64,000 nucleotides of DNA from Robinsoniella peoriensis (GCF_042680125.1 NZ_JBHTNY010000008.1), one strand, 5' to 3'. Positions 43,920 to 52,100 are shown, numbered from the stretch's first letter. Notes: generated from the sequence alone by a model not told the origin. Made by a program: numbers and translations.

Positions 43920-45674
43920 TTACTCATGAAGTCTGAGAATCGTCTGATAGAGATTGAGCGTACCCATACCCCACTCCCTGTTCGGATAAACATATGCAGG
44001 ATTCCGGTCAGCACCACGGATTAAATAGGTTCGGATAGAGTTTGCATTCATACCTGGATTATTCCCCTGCACGATTCCCCAAGTCATTAAATCGGCTGCG
44101 GCACCTGCCACATGGGCTGCAGCCACGGAAGTTCCAGTATCATATGTCATTGAGAATCCTGATTCAGTAGAGTTCCTAGAGATGGAAGGCCCATAGACAT
44201 TTACACCTGGTGCAACAATATTCGGTTTTTCAAATTGAATTCGGTTATTACCATAACTGGAATGGATATAAAGACTGCTATCCCGATGGTTATAGGCACC
44301 TACAGTAATACAACTATAAGCATTTGCAGGTTCTGTAATTGTAGTAAATGGATTTGGTTTCAAAAAAATGGTTTCGTGGGAAATAAATCCTGTAATTGGC
44401 AGCCAAATATGGTAATTACCGGTAATGAAAAGATAATTATATACTCGGATTCGCCATACTCCAGGTGTTGGAGATTGAAATCTCATAGTAATAAACTGAC
44501 TGCCAGAACCCAATTCGGAGATATCGTAATGAACCGTAAGCTGTGTGTTTTCCAATGTGAAATTTACAAAGTTATCCCTGTCCTCGTTCAAGGGAATGCG
44601 TTGTATTATTTGACCTGTTGGCGATACAAATCCAACAGTATAAAGTTCTGGTGGGGATGCCCATAGTTCGGCGGTAAAGCCTTTTTCATTTGGCCCTACC
44701 GTTATTTCCACATCTTCATATTCCATGTCCGCCTGAATGTCACCCAGAAAGTGATGGTACATTCCCACTTCATTCCCAGCAGATACAACAGATGCAAATC
44801 CAGTGGTTAAATTTAATCTTCTTAACAGCAGTCCAAGCGGGGATGTTCCTTCATGACTTCCCATGTTAGTCCCAAGTCCGAGACAAATGATCAATGGCAT
44901 TTTATATCGGGTAGATATAAGAGTCAGATATTTAATTCCCATCATAATATCATTTTCCTGATATGCATCAGCAGTATCTTGTATTAAGTAGTAATCCCGT
45001 AAATATTGTTTTGCGGGTTTAAGTTTAACTACTGCGATATTACATTCCGGCGCTGCTCCGATAAAATCTCCATTTGGTGATTGTGTACCTGCGGCTATGC
45101 CAGCCAGAAAGGTTCCATGTCCGTTGGTGTCTGTACTTGGAACTAACTCTAATGGATTTTCGGACGCCAGAGCTTCATTAATTTCGGTATTCGTAAATTC
45201 TGTTCCATAAATAATGGTGTCATTTACAGTGATACCTGGTATTCCCGGCGGTAATTTCTGGGGAATTTCCAAAGACGGTAAGGTCTGATCCCAAATGCCC
45301 AAAATACGTGATCTGCCATCTGAAAGCCGGAATAGTGGATTTTGATAGTCTATTCCGGTATCAATAAAACCAATGATCGTTCCCTGACCCCGTAGGTTCA
45401 AAAGAGGCTGTTCAATGGTTTCCAATATACCGGATGCTTCCATGCTGGATGTATCCAGGGTGGTATAAAGATTGGGGATTGAATAATATTCATATTTTTC
45501 GGTAGTAATCGGGGCGGCTTCCTGCATGGGAACATATATAATAGAAAATTGACTGTCAACAAAATCACCGCATGTGGAAGGATTTTTCTGAAGTATATCA
45601 TTTAGATTGAAATTGTTGTTTGATATGATAAAATCAGCAAACTCTTCAGAAGCAACATTTTGATTACATTTCAT
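43920..45674 (-). CDS. Csp-like subtilase (S8 serine protease) inside the prophage
   Basis: 584 residues, no signal peptide. Catalytic triad complete: D105 (IGFIDTGIDY), H186 (DTNGHGTFLAG) and S516 (DTGTSVAAAHVAG); N301 in SAGNEVG forms the oxyanion hole. The N-terminal prodomain (1-80) and the large beta-barrel insertion between N301 and about 440 (ITVGPNEKGFTAELWA, ITGNYHIWLP) are typical of CspA/B/C proteases, which in Clostridia activate the spore cortex lytic enzyme SleC. Here it stands between holin and tail genes, with a possible -10 TATAAT at 45701-45706 and a terminator behind. A role in phage biology or host germination cannot be told. Confidence 0.88.
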   Translation of the reverse strand: MKCNQNVASEEFADFIISNNNFNLNDILQKNPSTCGDFVDSQFSIIYVPMQEAAPITTEKYEYYSIPNLYTTLDTSSMEASGILETIEQPLLNLRGQGTIIGFIDTGIDYQNPLFRLSDGRSRILGIWDQTLPSLEIPQKLPPGIPGITVNDTIIYGTEFTNTEINEALASENPLELVPSTDTNGHGTFLAGIAAGTQSPNGDFIGAAPECNIAVVKLKPAKQYLRDYYLIQDTADAYQENDIMMGIKYLTLISTRYKMPLIICLGLGTNMGSHEGTSPLGLLLRRLNLTTGFASVVSAGNEVGMYHHFLGDIQADMEYEDVEITVGPNEKGFTAELWASPPELYTVGFVSPTGQIIQRIPLNEDRDNFVNFTLENTQLTVHYDISELGSGSQFITMRFQSPTPGVWRIRVYNYLFITGNYHIWLPITGFISHETIFLKPNPFTTITEPANAYSCITVGAYNHRDSSLYIHSSYGNNRIQFEKPNIVAPGVNVYGPSISRNSTESGFSMTYDTGTSVAAAHVAGAAADLMTWGIVQGNNPGMNANSIRTYLIRGADRNPAYVYPNREWGMGTLNLYQTILRLHE

Positions 45675-45803
45675 GAATTTTTCCCTGAATTATTTTCTAT
45701 ATTATATGTTTAGTATGCAAAAAAAGAACATAAGCATTTTGAGGAATATAATGTTTTTGCAATACTTATTAGAAAAAAATACAGAGGGTATGTATTTTCG
45801 TGA

Positions 45804-46118
45804 TTAATCTCTCTTAGTCTGTACTGTAACTCCCAATATCTTTCCAAAATTAATCAGATCCTTACCGGCATAAGTAATAATCGCAGTCTGAATCACAAGC
45901 AGTGGTGTAATCCCTACAGATGTCAAATCCACCACATCGAAGCAGTATGCCAATCCAACAGCAGATAATCCTAAGATGGCAGCTTTGATAATGCCATTGA
46001 TAAATTTAGCCTTATCAAATTTAAAATTCTGTTTCCCGATCTGGTAGTACATTCCCAGCGCAATATTTATAGCCATCACAATAGCTAATACGGGTAAATA
46101 TGTAATAATCTGGTTCAT
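45804..46118 (-). CDS. Phage holin
   Basis: 104 residues with three to four hydrophobic helices (ITYLPVLAIVMAINIALGMY, IIKAAILGLSAVGLAYCF, GITPLLVIQTAIITYAG), a positively charged tail QTKRD and the position expected for a holin in front of the lysis region. It would form membrane lesions that let the endolysin (40398) reach the wall; unusually, the endolysin lies 3.6 kb further on rather than adjacent. Only three bases separate it from the upstream gene. Confidence 0.82.
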   Translation of the reverse strand: MNQIITYLPVLAIVMAINIALGMYYQIGKQNFKFDKAKFINGIIKAAILGLSAVGLAYCFDVVDLTSVGITPLLVIQTAIITYAGKDLINFGKILGVTVQTKRD

Positions 46119-46121
46119 ATA

Positions 46122-46679
46122 TTAGTCCTCCTCTTTCATATCGATAATTTTCCAGGTGCATGATTCTGGCTCACAGATTTCATGGATAAAGCTGTTTTGT
46201 CCTCCGTGGTTTTCGTAATCTAAGATTAAGCCGTGAAAAGATTCTTTGTCCATTGTTGTCCATTCACCCTTAGCATGATGGTATCTGTAAACCTGAGAGA
46301 TCCTGTCTTTTAATTTTAGCCGTTCACTAACGTCCATTTTTTCCTGCATCTCCTCAAATCGATTATCTGTATTTTGGTTAGATTCCAAAAGCATTTGGGA
46401 TATAACATTAATCTTTTCAACAAGCTTTTCCAACTCCTTTTTGATCTCTAAATCCATCTGATTAGAACGTGCCATATCCTGTTTCTGCTTCTGGGATAAC
46501 GACTGAATAGTTTCATCAAATTCAGTCAATACCTTTTTATTATGTTTCCGTTTTTCATACCAGGAGTCAAATTTAGAATTATATTTTAAAATCAATCCTG
46601 AAATAGCTCCGATAGCAATAATCATTGTAAAAATCTGTGCAATTGTTACTTCTCCAAATAGCTGCAAAAATTCTGGCAT
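46122..46679 (-). CDS. Membrane-anchored coiled-coil prophage protein
   Basis: 185 residues. One N-terminal transmembrane helix (FTMIIAIGAISGLILKY, about 13-31) followed by a long coiled coil (about 45-115: SLSQKQKQDMARSNQMDLEI) and a small C-terminal domain with YRYHHAKGEW and HGLILDYENHGGQNSF. Phage membrane-bound coiled-coil proteins of this kind precede the holin in many clostridial prophages and are often grouped with BhlA/XhlA-like lysis helpers. The ATG at 46677-46679 has GAGGTG upstream; an earlier start lacks it. Confidence 0.7.
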   Translation of the reverse strand: MPEFLQLFGEVTIAQIFTMIIAIGAISGLILKYNSKFDSWYEKRKHNKKVLTEFDETIQSLSQKQKQDMARSNQMDLEIKKELEKLVEKINVISQMLLESNQNTDNRFEEMQEKMDVSERLKLKDRISQVYRYHHAKGEWTTMDKESFHGLILDYENHGGQNSFIHEICEPESCTWKIIDMKEED

Positions 46680-46689
46680 TTCATACACC

Positions 46690-47163
46690 TCACCCTTTCT
46701 TAAATTCAAATATTTTCCTGCCCAAAACCATGTAATAAGGGGGCGTATCTTCTTTATACTTAAATATTTTCCACTCTATCCAATCCAACAGGGGAATGGC
46801 AAAAGCAGCTATAAGACACCAAGCCAGAGAGAACAGCAGACATACCTGCCCATCTAAGGAAGACAAAGGCAGTCCACGGTAATCCCAGATATGATAATCC
46901 TTGTTAAACAGTAAGCCACAGATCCATTCCGCACCGGTACAGAATATACCACAAACAATTATTTGCAGAAGATAATCCAGATCATATGTAAATATGTTGT
47001 TAAGCCAGCAGATAAATAATCCGCATATGCCAGCTAAAAAGAACATCTCGGGCGCAGTCCTGCCACGCCACAAGAGTTCAATACCTGAGTAAATTAATCC
47101 ACAAAATGCTGCAATGAATAGATATTTGAGCGTAATCTTAATTAGTTTTGTCACTGTCTGCAT
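46690..47163 (-). CDS. Putative membrane protein of the CmpB-like type
   Basis: 157 residues, four membrane helices. LIYSGIELLWRGRTAPEMFF, GTGAEWICGLL-like spacing (CTGAEWICGLLFNKDYHIWD) and YRGLPLSSLDGQVCLLFSLA are the hallmarks of the 'putative ABC transporter type IV' family (CmpB-like, PF06541), whose name overstates what is known. Such genes are recurrent next to holins in Firmicute prophages. It starts at the ATG 47161-47163, overlapping the end of the preceding gene by 26 bases. Confidence 0.75.
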   Translation of the reverse strand: MQTVTKLIKITLKYLFIAAFCGLIYSGIELLWRGRTAPEMFFLAGICGLFICWLNNIFTYDLDYLLQIIVCGIFCTGAEWICGLLFNKDYHIWDYRGLPLSSLDGQVCLLFSLAWCLIAAFAIPLLDWIEWKIFKYKEDTPPYYMVLGRKIFEFKKG

Positions 47164-48037
47164 TGGTATCACCGCCTTCTGGTGGAGTAATTTCTTCCGG
47201 TGGAACTTCAGGATTAGTAGGTTCCTCTGGTTCAGGCGTTGTATTGCCACTTAAAAGAGCTTTAAGAGCTAATTCACCCTGTGCAAGAGCAGCGTTCATA
47301 TTTTCCTTATACTTGCCTGTTACTTCCTGTCCATAGGTCACTTTTTTAATTTCTGCTTTATCATACAGATCCCTGATATATGTATTAAGTGCATTGGCGT
47401 AAGTAGTGTGGTAAAGCTTATGCGCTGATAAAGATAGATAAATTGCTACAATGTCCTCAGCGGTGTAAATTACACAGCTTCCAGAGTTGGGATGATACGG
47501 ACAAGCCAGACCAGTAGCAGTAGCGGTGGCAAAAAGATCCTTTAAATTAGACTGATCCTCTAAGTTGTAACTGAACATTTCTTTTCCTTTTGATGTTTCT
47601 ACTTCTGTGCCCGAATAAATAGCTGAGGTACAAACTTTACCAAGCTGCTTAATTTTATAAGCTTTAAACTCGTCCAGAGACATAGCACTTTCGTCTATGA
47701 CGGGATTTACCTGTTTTTCTAATTTATCTACCTGTTCTTTTAAATCATGCGGCGCTAAACTGATTCGGAAAGGCGTAATAAATTTACCATCCTCGTCCGT
47801 ATACATGTTGAAGATAGTTTTGACCTCTTTGAGCGTGCTGTAAGCAGTTGTCATCTTCCTGACCAGTCCATTTACGTCAAGAATCTCCAGTTTTTCAATA
47901 CTGCTGAATTCATTTACGACAGAAGAATAGTCGTCTGATTTGATAACGGCTTCAAACATATCTGGCATGGTATCATTGATGAAGAAGCACTCAAAATCTG
48001 TTCTGCCGTTGACTCTTAACTTTTCTAATGTTTCCAT
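47138..48037 (-). CDS. Prophage tail-associated protein with DUF4376-like domain
   Basis: 299 residues. N-terminal part beta-rich (LEKLRVNGRTDFECFFINDT), middle helical (residues about 115-250: LDEFKAYKIKQLGKVCTSAI, YNLEDQSNLKDLFATATATG, DKAEIKKVTYGQEVTGKY), similar to the DUF4376-type helical domain found in tail-fibre assembly proteins, and a disordered Pro/Glu-rich tail (TTPEPEEPTNPEVPPEE). It starts two bases after the previous stop, so the two are coupled. Role in tail assembly is inferred from position. Confidence 0.7.
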   Translation of the reverse strand: METLEKLRVNGRTDFECFFINDTMPDMFEAVIKSDDYSSVVNEFSSIEKLEILDVNGLVRKMTTAYSTLKEVKTIFNMYTDEDGKFITPFRISLAPHDLKEQVDKLEKQVNPVIDESAMSLDEFKAYKIKQLGKVCTSAIYSGTEVETSKGKEMFSYNLEDQSNLKDLFATATATGLACPYHPNSGSCVIYTAEDIVAIYLSLSAHKLYHTTYANALNTYIRDLYDKAEIKKVTYGQEVTGKYKENMNAALAQGELALKALLSGNTTPEPEEPTNPEVPPEEITPPEGGDTNADSDKTN

Positions 48038-48038
48038 A

Positions 48039-48494
48039 TTATTTGTCCTCCTTTTCGGTTGGTGCTATGAAAAACTCTAATGCATCCAATTCAGGCATAG
48101 AGATTTTTCCATCATATTCGGTTACAAATTTCTCAATATCACTTTCTGTGATTGCATCCAGAACAACCTCATTTTTCTGCAATGAAAGTTCACTTATCTT
48201 TACATTTACCGCAGCAAGAAATTCCTGCATAAATTCCTGCTTAATCTGTTGCTGTTTATTGCCCTGGTCATCGGGCGTATCCTGCAAGAATTCTGGTTTC
48301 ATACACTGCTGGAAAATCTCCTTTTCAGTTTCTGAAATTAATTCGAAAATAGGAGAGAGGGCTTTCATATTTTTTCTAAGAGGCCACATCATTCCCGATG
48401 GCAGCTTAATCGCACTGTTCTTCATAAAAGAAGATGCGTCATTGAGTGCTTTATAGATTGTTACGATATCTCCGTTTGTTAATGTTTTTGTCAT
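48039..48494 (-). CDS. Prophage protein, unknown function
   Basis: 151 residues, mainly helical, starting MTKTLTNGDIVTIYKALNDA. A Gln-rich segment (GNKQQQIKQEFMQEF, about 85-100) is followed by a helical end. It lies directly ahead of the DUF4376-like gene and begins the block between accessory genes and lysis genes. GAGG precedes the ATG. Phage proteins with the same N-terminal pattern often handle tail assembly, but I recognise no defined family. Confidence 0.6.
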   Translation of the reverse strand: MTKTLTNGDIVTIYKALNDASSFMKNSAIKLPSGMMWPLRKNMKALSPIFELISETEKEIFQQCMKPEFLQDTPDDQGNKQQQIKQEFMQEFLAAVNVKISELSLQKNEVVLDAITESDIEKFVTEYDGKISMPELDALEFFIAPTEKEDK

Positions 48495-48530
48495 AGTGGT
48501 TTTCCTCTTTCTTTCCTGTTTTTGGGTATT

Positions 48531-48556
48531 AAAAAAGACCAGCGGGTTTGCTGGTC
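48531..48556 (-). terminator. Terminator of the accessory pair
   Basis: On the minus strand GACCAGC (48556-48550) pairs with GCTGGTC (48543-48537) followed by six T, isolating the upstream pair (48615-49218) from the late structural gene at 48494. Confidence 0.9.
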
Positions 48557-48614
48557 AGGTTTAGGTTATTCTCCAATTGGAAAAGAGCCGATAAAACGAC
48601 TCTTTCATGGTTGT

Positions 48615-48752
48615 TTATTTTATTATGTTACATTTTTGCTTATGCACCTTTATGAAAGGCTCATCAATTGCTAATACAATTTTATCTTTAGTTATTTTAT
48701 TTATATCAGCGGTAAAAATATGCGCCGATATCTTACTGTGACTTTTATTCAT
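48615..48752 (-). CDS. 45-residue protein coupled to the 154-residue gene
   Basis: MNKSHSKISAHIFTADINKI continues to a basic, Lys-rich end (VHKQKCNIIK). Its ATG is one base after the stop of the preceding gene (TAA-T-ATG), so it is read by re-initiation. No membrane segment. The pair has a shared terminator and looks like a two-gene unit such as a toxin with its antitoxin or an anti-repressor pair, but I recognise neither protein. Confidence 0.55.
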   Translation of the reverse strand: MNKSHSKISAHIFTADINKITKDKIVLAIDEPFIKVHKQKCNIIK

Positions 48753-48753
48753 A

Positions 48754-49218
48754 TTATAGTCCATTAACGCCCCATCCTTTCAACATATCTATTGTTATTC
48801 CAGTATCTATTAAATTTACAATCTCTAATACCTTAAACTTTACTGCTGTTTCATCTTCTATGTTCCAATAATGATGAACTAATTCTTCCACAAATGCAAA
48901 AAGAACAAGTCTTTCATTATTCATGCTATGCAATGTTTCTAAAGGATAAATTGCCAAGCTGAAGTGTAAACCTAATGTAGAATGTGTTTCTTCATACATC
49001 GAGAAGCTTCCGTTTTTTGTAAACAATGCATTAACTGTTGTAAGATCTTCTTTTCGAATACTATCTTTTTCCAATTGCATAGAAATTGCGTTTAATGCTA
49101 AAGCAAATATCCGTATATCGTTATTGTTCAGCGCATAATTTGCAGCGACTGTTAATTTACCGACTAGAATATCTGGAAAACTGGGTACAAATGTCATAAC
49201 GCTATTATCTAATTTCAT
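48754..49218 (-). CDS. Hypothetical accessory protein (154 residues)
   Basis: 154 residues, largely helical: DILVGKLTVAANYALNNNDI, ALALNAISMQLEKDSI, LVLFAFVEELVHHYWNIED and LEIVNLIDTGITIDMLKGWG. A conserved-looking EELVHHYW stretch could bind a metal or ligand, but I recognise no family. AGGGGAG lies a few bases before the ATG, with a possible TATAAT about 25 bases further upstream. Coupled to the 45-residue gene behind it. Accessory ('moron') unit inside the prophage late region. Confidence 0.65.
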   Translation of the reverse strand: MKLDNSVMTFVPSFPDILVGKLTVAANYALNNNDIRIFALALNAISMQLEKDSIRKEDLTTVNALFTKNGSFSMYEETHSTLGLHFSLAIYPLETLHSMNNERLVLFAFVEELVHHYWNIEDETAVKFKVLEIVNLIDTGITIDMLKGWGVNGL

Positions 49219-49507
49219 AACTCTCCCCTTATAATGTATTTTCTTTTATTATATACCAAAATATGACAGGAGAGTAGTGAGAACATGTGTTTTATTAGCT
49301 TTAAAAAACTGTAACCGATATTTTATATACAAAAAAGGTGTCCGTTGATGGACACCTCTCTTTGAAAGTGTTCTTTGAAAAAATGAGCTGGCTTACTTGC
49401 TCTCATACTTCCAAATCACTTTATTTTATATCGCACAGGGCTGTGTTTTTCCTGTGTAATATTCATACAATACGCCTTCTGATGCATTTAACAGGTAGGG
49501 CGCTATA
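49219..49507. other. Accessory-region gap with terminator
   Basis: No gene is seen. On the minus strand the left part holds the promoter region of the 154-residue gene; the terminator at 49331-49356 and a long A/T-rich stretch fill the rest. Confidence 0.4.
49331..49356 (-). terminator. Terminator of the 72-residue gene
   Basis: On the minus strand GGTGTCC (49356-49350) pairs with GGACACC (49343-49337) and is followed by six T. Confidence 0.9.
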
Positions 49508-49726
49508 TTATTTAGTGACTATGCCTCCATGATTAATAAATCTTTCCATTGCCCGCTTAAAAGGAGCATCTGTATCAGAGCTCAAAAATTTATCAATTTT
49601 GTCAGGAGCAATAACAAAAGCAGGATGATCTGCTCCTGAAGATGTGAGAGTACAAAAGAAGCCACCTTGAGCATCTGTTGTTCCGTTTAGAATATTTTCT
49701 TTGTTAGTTATTTGTTTTACTGACAT
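49508..49726 (-). CDS. Hypothetical accessory protein (72 residues)
   Basis: 72 residues, soluble: MSVKQITNKENILNGTTDAQ then GGFFCTLTSSGADHPAFVIA and a helical end (APFKRAMERFI). The pattern (two strands, then PDKIDKFL helix) resembles a small sensor or inhibitor domain, but no family is recognised. AAAGGATG lies before the ATG. Terminators on both sides make it an independent unit inside the prophage. Confidence 0.65.
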   Translation of the reverse strand: MSVKQITNKENILNGTTDAQGGFFCTLTSSGADHPAFVIAPDKIDKFLSSDTDAPFKRAMERFINHGGIVTK

Positions 49727-49756
49727 TGGCTACACATCCTTTCTGTTTAGTCATAT

Positions 49757-49787
49757 AAAAAGAGCCTACCAATAGATAGACTCTTTT
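49757..49787 (-). terminator. Terminator of the three-gene nuclease operon
   Basis: On the minus strand AAAAGAGTCTATC pairs with GGTAGGCTCTTTT around TATT: 13 bp including G-U pairs, then T. Confidence 0.85.
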
Positions 49788-49841
49788 CTATGTCAATTTA
49801 ATTTTGTAATGATTCTGGGTAATTGCTAATTATGTAAAAAA

Positions 49842-50600
49842 TTAAGACTTTTCTATTATATTAATTTTCTGCTGTAATTCATCTTGATTGGGATGTTTCT
49901 TGAAATATTTGGAATAATTAATAGCCATTTCCATTTCTTCACATTTCGAATTCAAAATTTCAAATATACTTTTGCCGTTTAATATTGATATAAAATCATT
50001 TTTATTAAAATCTAAAATATAAATCCGATTTTTGGGATCTTCTCTTAGTAAATGTATTTTTTTAACAAGTCCACATGAAGAATTCCAATTACTCCCTGCT
50101 AGTCCTTTCCATGAAAATAGGATAGACATATTGACTTTAGAACATTCTACAAGGCTATAAAATTTCCCGACATAGTCGACTCCAACATTTTTGGAATAAT
50201 TTTTACATTCACAAAGTATCTTACTGAATTTATCATAATTTATAAATTTATCAAACATATAAGCTTTATTGGTAAATTTTATGAATAGATCGATTTCGTT
50301 AGTATTTGTTCCTAGATTCTCAAAAGTTTCATAATATCCTCCAGTATATTCAAAAAGCATTTTTACTAATTCCTCTAAGGTTTTTCCCTTTAACCTCGTT
50401 GTATCAGCTTGACTTAAGTCACCATATTCTGTAACAGAATTAATTTCATCACAGAAATTCAATTTGTTTTTAAATTCTTCATAATGATCCGGGATTAACT
50501 TCCCTATGTCACTTATAAATTTCATTTTGGGATCAGCTTCGTTTATTAAAGCAATTAGTTCTTCTAATCTTAAACCCAAATCATTTAATATATTACTCAT
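49842..50600 (-). CDS. PD-(D/E)XK nuclease-like protein (third gene of accessory operon)
   Basis: About 252 residues. KGKTLEELVKMLFEYTGG holds the helix Glu of restriction-type nucleases, TNEIDLFIKF the metal-binding Asp, and LCECKNYSKNVG the E-x-K catalytic motif (about residue 132), followed by DYVGKFYSLVECSKVNMSIL, the typical strand-helix. This matches the Mrr-like PD-(D/E)XK fold seen in restriction and abortive-infection effectors. The start overlaps the preceding stop (ATGCTGATGAGTAA). I use the ATG at 50598-50600, nine bases after AAGG. Last of three overlapping genes under a LexA-like promoter; probable effector. No DNA specificity can be read. Confidence 0.75.
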   Translation of the reverse strand: MSNILNDLGLRLEELIALINEADPKMKFISDIGKLIPDHYEEFKNKLNFCDEINSVTEYGDLSQADTTRLKGKTLEELVKMLFEYTGGYYETFENLGTNTNEIDLFIKFTNKAYMFDKFINYDKFSKILCECKNYSKNVGVDYVGKFYSLVECSKVNMSILFSWKGLAGSNWNSSCGLVKKIHLLREDPKNRIYILDFNKNDFISILNGKSIFEILNSKCEEMEMAINYSKYFKKHPNQDELQQKINIIEKS

Positions 50601-50958
50601 CAGCATTTACCTTATATATTAAAAAAGCATTATGAAAAGCATCTATGTTACCACAGTTATCACATTCAATACTATCTGGAATTTCATTTATAGAATTATA
50701 AATAATTCCATTTGTTTTTTTACATTCTTGACAGATAACTTCAAAATAAGATGTAATGATATCAGCTTGTTCTAATAAATTTAATACATTATATATTTTA
50801 TTTATATGAATCTTGGTGATTCGCTTTAACGCTCCTGGATAAACCCATTTTCCAGCACTGTAGTGCTTGAATACATCTAGAAATATTACTTGCTCGCTAG
50901 GCGTTAACAGGGAGTTCTTCAATTGATTTTCTAATTTTATTAAGGTATTCTGTAACAT
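50593..50958 (-). CDS. Winged-helix/zinc-ribbon protein (second gene of accessory operon)
   Basis: 121 residues. The N-terminal 80 residues are helical with a winged-helix-like LLTPSEQVIFLDVFKHYSAG and RITKIHINKIYNVLNLLEQA; the end carries two CxxC pairs (ICQEC and ECDNC), a zinc ribbon. Such small DNA-binding domains could recognise nucleic acid for the nuclease. The ATG at 50956-50958 is preferred over one at 50979, since GGAGGG lies in between. It overlaps both neighbours, so all three are coupled. Confidence 0.65.
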   Translation of the reverse strand: MLQNTLIKLENQLKNSLLTPSEQVIFLDVFKHYSAGKWVYPGALKRITKIHINKIYNVLNLLEQADIITSYFEVICQECKKTNGIIYNSINEIPDSIECDNCGNIDAFHNAFLIYKVNADE

Positions 50959-51967
50959 AGTCCATTCTCTCCCTCCCAATATTTGATTTTGTTGAGCTAT
51001 ATAAGTGTTGAATCAGACATTCATTATTTTCTCCATAATTAAAAATAAATTTTACATCGAAATTTTTATCTTCAAATTTCAACTTAATCCAATGAAAGTC
51101 TGAAAGAGTTTCTTTATCATATATAAATTCTTCAAAGGATTGTTTTAATATTGGAGCTCTTTCAAATTCTTCCTTATATGTAACTAAAAATTCCTTTAAT
51201 TCGTCAATAAATGGCAAGGACATGCTATCATCTTTTCCAATATCCATGGTGACTTTTCCACCATTACTAGTCGACATGTCAATGCCAGATCTGTTAACTT
51301 GATCAATTTTTCCATTTTCTACAATATAAATAACAATATCCTCTAACTCCAATGGAACAATATCCATTTTTAAGTACTGTCGAATCCAGCTTGGTATAGA
51401 ATAAAGATACTTAAATCTATCTTTATTATATACAGAGTCTAATGGGTCTATTCTTATTTCTAATATATTTGTTATATTATTGTAAATAGTTAATATTGGA
51501 TATCTTCGTTTAATCTCTACCCCCGTTACGTCTTTACCATCTAATTTCAGATTAAATTTCAAATAAAATCCTGATTCGAAATATTTTAGAGATGGCTTCA
51601 TAGTTGTGACATATAATTCTTCGAATTCTATTTTTTCAGAATCAATAATTTTATTATCCTCTAGCAGTAATTTTAGATTATCAATAGAGAACTCCTTTAC
51701 TTCATAAAGTATTGAAAATTTATAATTTTTATCGAATTCCCATTTTTGTATTGCTTTGATTAGATCCGTATTTTCAGTCAAACAATACTTCAACCTTTCG
51801 GTAGGTTCTTTAATATCTCCTATATATATCTTACCTTCTTTATCTTTTTCTCTTTTTGTAGCTTTTCCATTATCAACAATTCGATCTATTACTTTGCTAG
51901 CGGTTTGTATACTATAAGTATTTACTGTTTCTAGGGTATAGTTTAATAATCCATCTGTTAAGTCCAT
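50897..51967 (-). CDS. Unknown 356-residue protein (first gene of accessory operon)
   Basis: 356 residues, soluble, without recognisable family. Charged helices at the start (KVIDRIVDNGKATKREKDKE), a beta-rich middle (FYLKFNLKLDGKDVTGVEI, YPILTIYNNITNILEIRIDP) and an end with SNIGRERMDYVTEYLNKIRK. IKRRYPILTIY and LLQHLYSSTKSNIG-like segments may bind nucleic acid or phage protein, but this is speculation. GGAAGG lies ten bases before the ATG at 51965-51967. It is the most variable-looking member and may be the sensor or a target-recognition subunit of a three-gene system with the nuclease. LexA-like boxes overlap its promoter. Confidence 0.7.
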   Translation of the reverse strand: MDLTDGLLNYTLETVNTYSIQTASKVIDRIVDNGKATKREKDKEGKIYIGDIKEPTERLKYCLTENTDLIKAIQKWEFDKNYKFSILYEVKEFSIDNLKLLLEDNKIIDSEKIEFEELYVTTMKPSLKYFESGFYLKFNLKLDGKDVTGVEIKRRYPILTIYNNITNILEIRIDPLDSVYNKDRFKYLYSIPSWIRQYLKMDIVPLELEDIVIYIVENGKIDQVNRSGIDMSTSNGGKVTMDIGKDDSMSLPFIDELKEFLVTYKEEFERAPILKQSFEEFIYDKETLSDFHWIKLKFEDKNFDVKFIFNYGENNECLIQHLYSSTKSNIGRERMDYVTEYLNKIRKSIEELPVNA

Positions 51968-52052
51968 ATCATTTGTTCCTTCCACACTTTTCCATTATTT
52001 TACAATAGTATAATAAATATATCAATAATTTTGATAAATTTAAGATTATGTT

Positions 52053-52100
52053 CGAAGGGGTGTTCGATATAATAATAGAACATATATTCGGATATGTAAA
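52053..52100 (-). promoter_or_regulatory. Promoter of the nuclease operon with LexA-like boxes
   Basis: Minus strand: -35 TTTACA (52100-52095), 17-bp spacer, -10 TATTAT (52077-52072). The spacer contains CGAATATATGTTCT (52090-52077), and CGAACACCCCTTCG follows at 52066-52053. They match CGAAC-N4-GTTCG with two and one mismatches. The same architecture stands at 38292-38348, at the other end of the accessory genes. Confidence 0.65.

Noticed and set aside
43920..45674. Reading the subtilase as a lantibiotic leader protease (LanP)
   Set aside because: No lantibiotic precursor or modification genes are nearby, and the Csp-style barrel insertion fits better.
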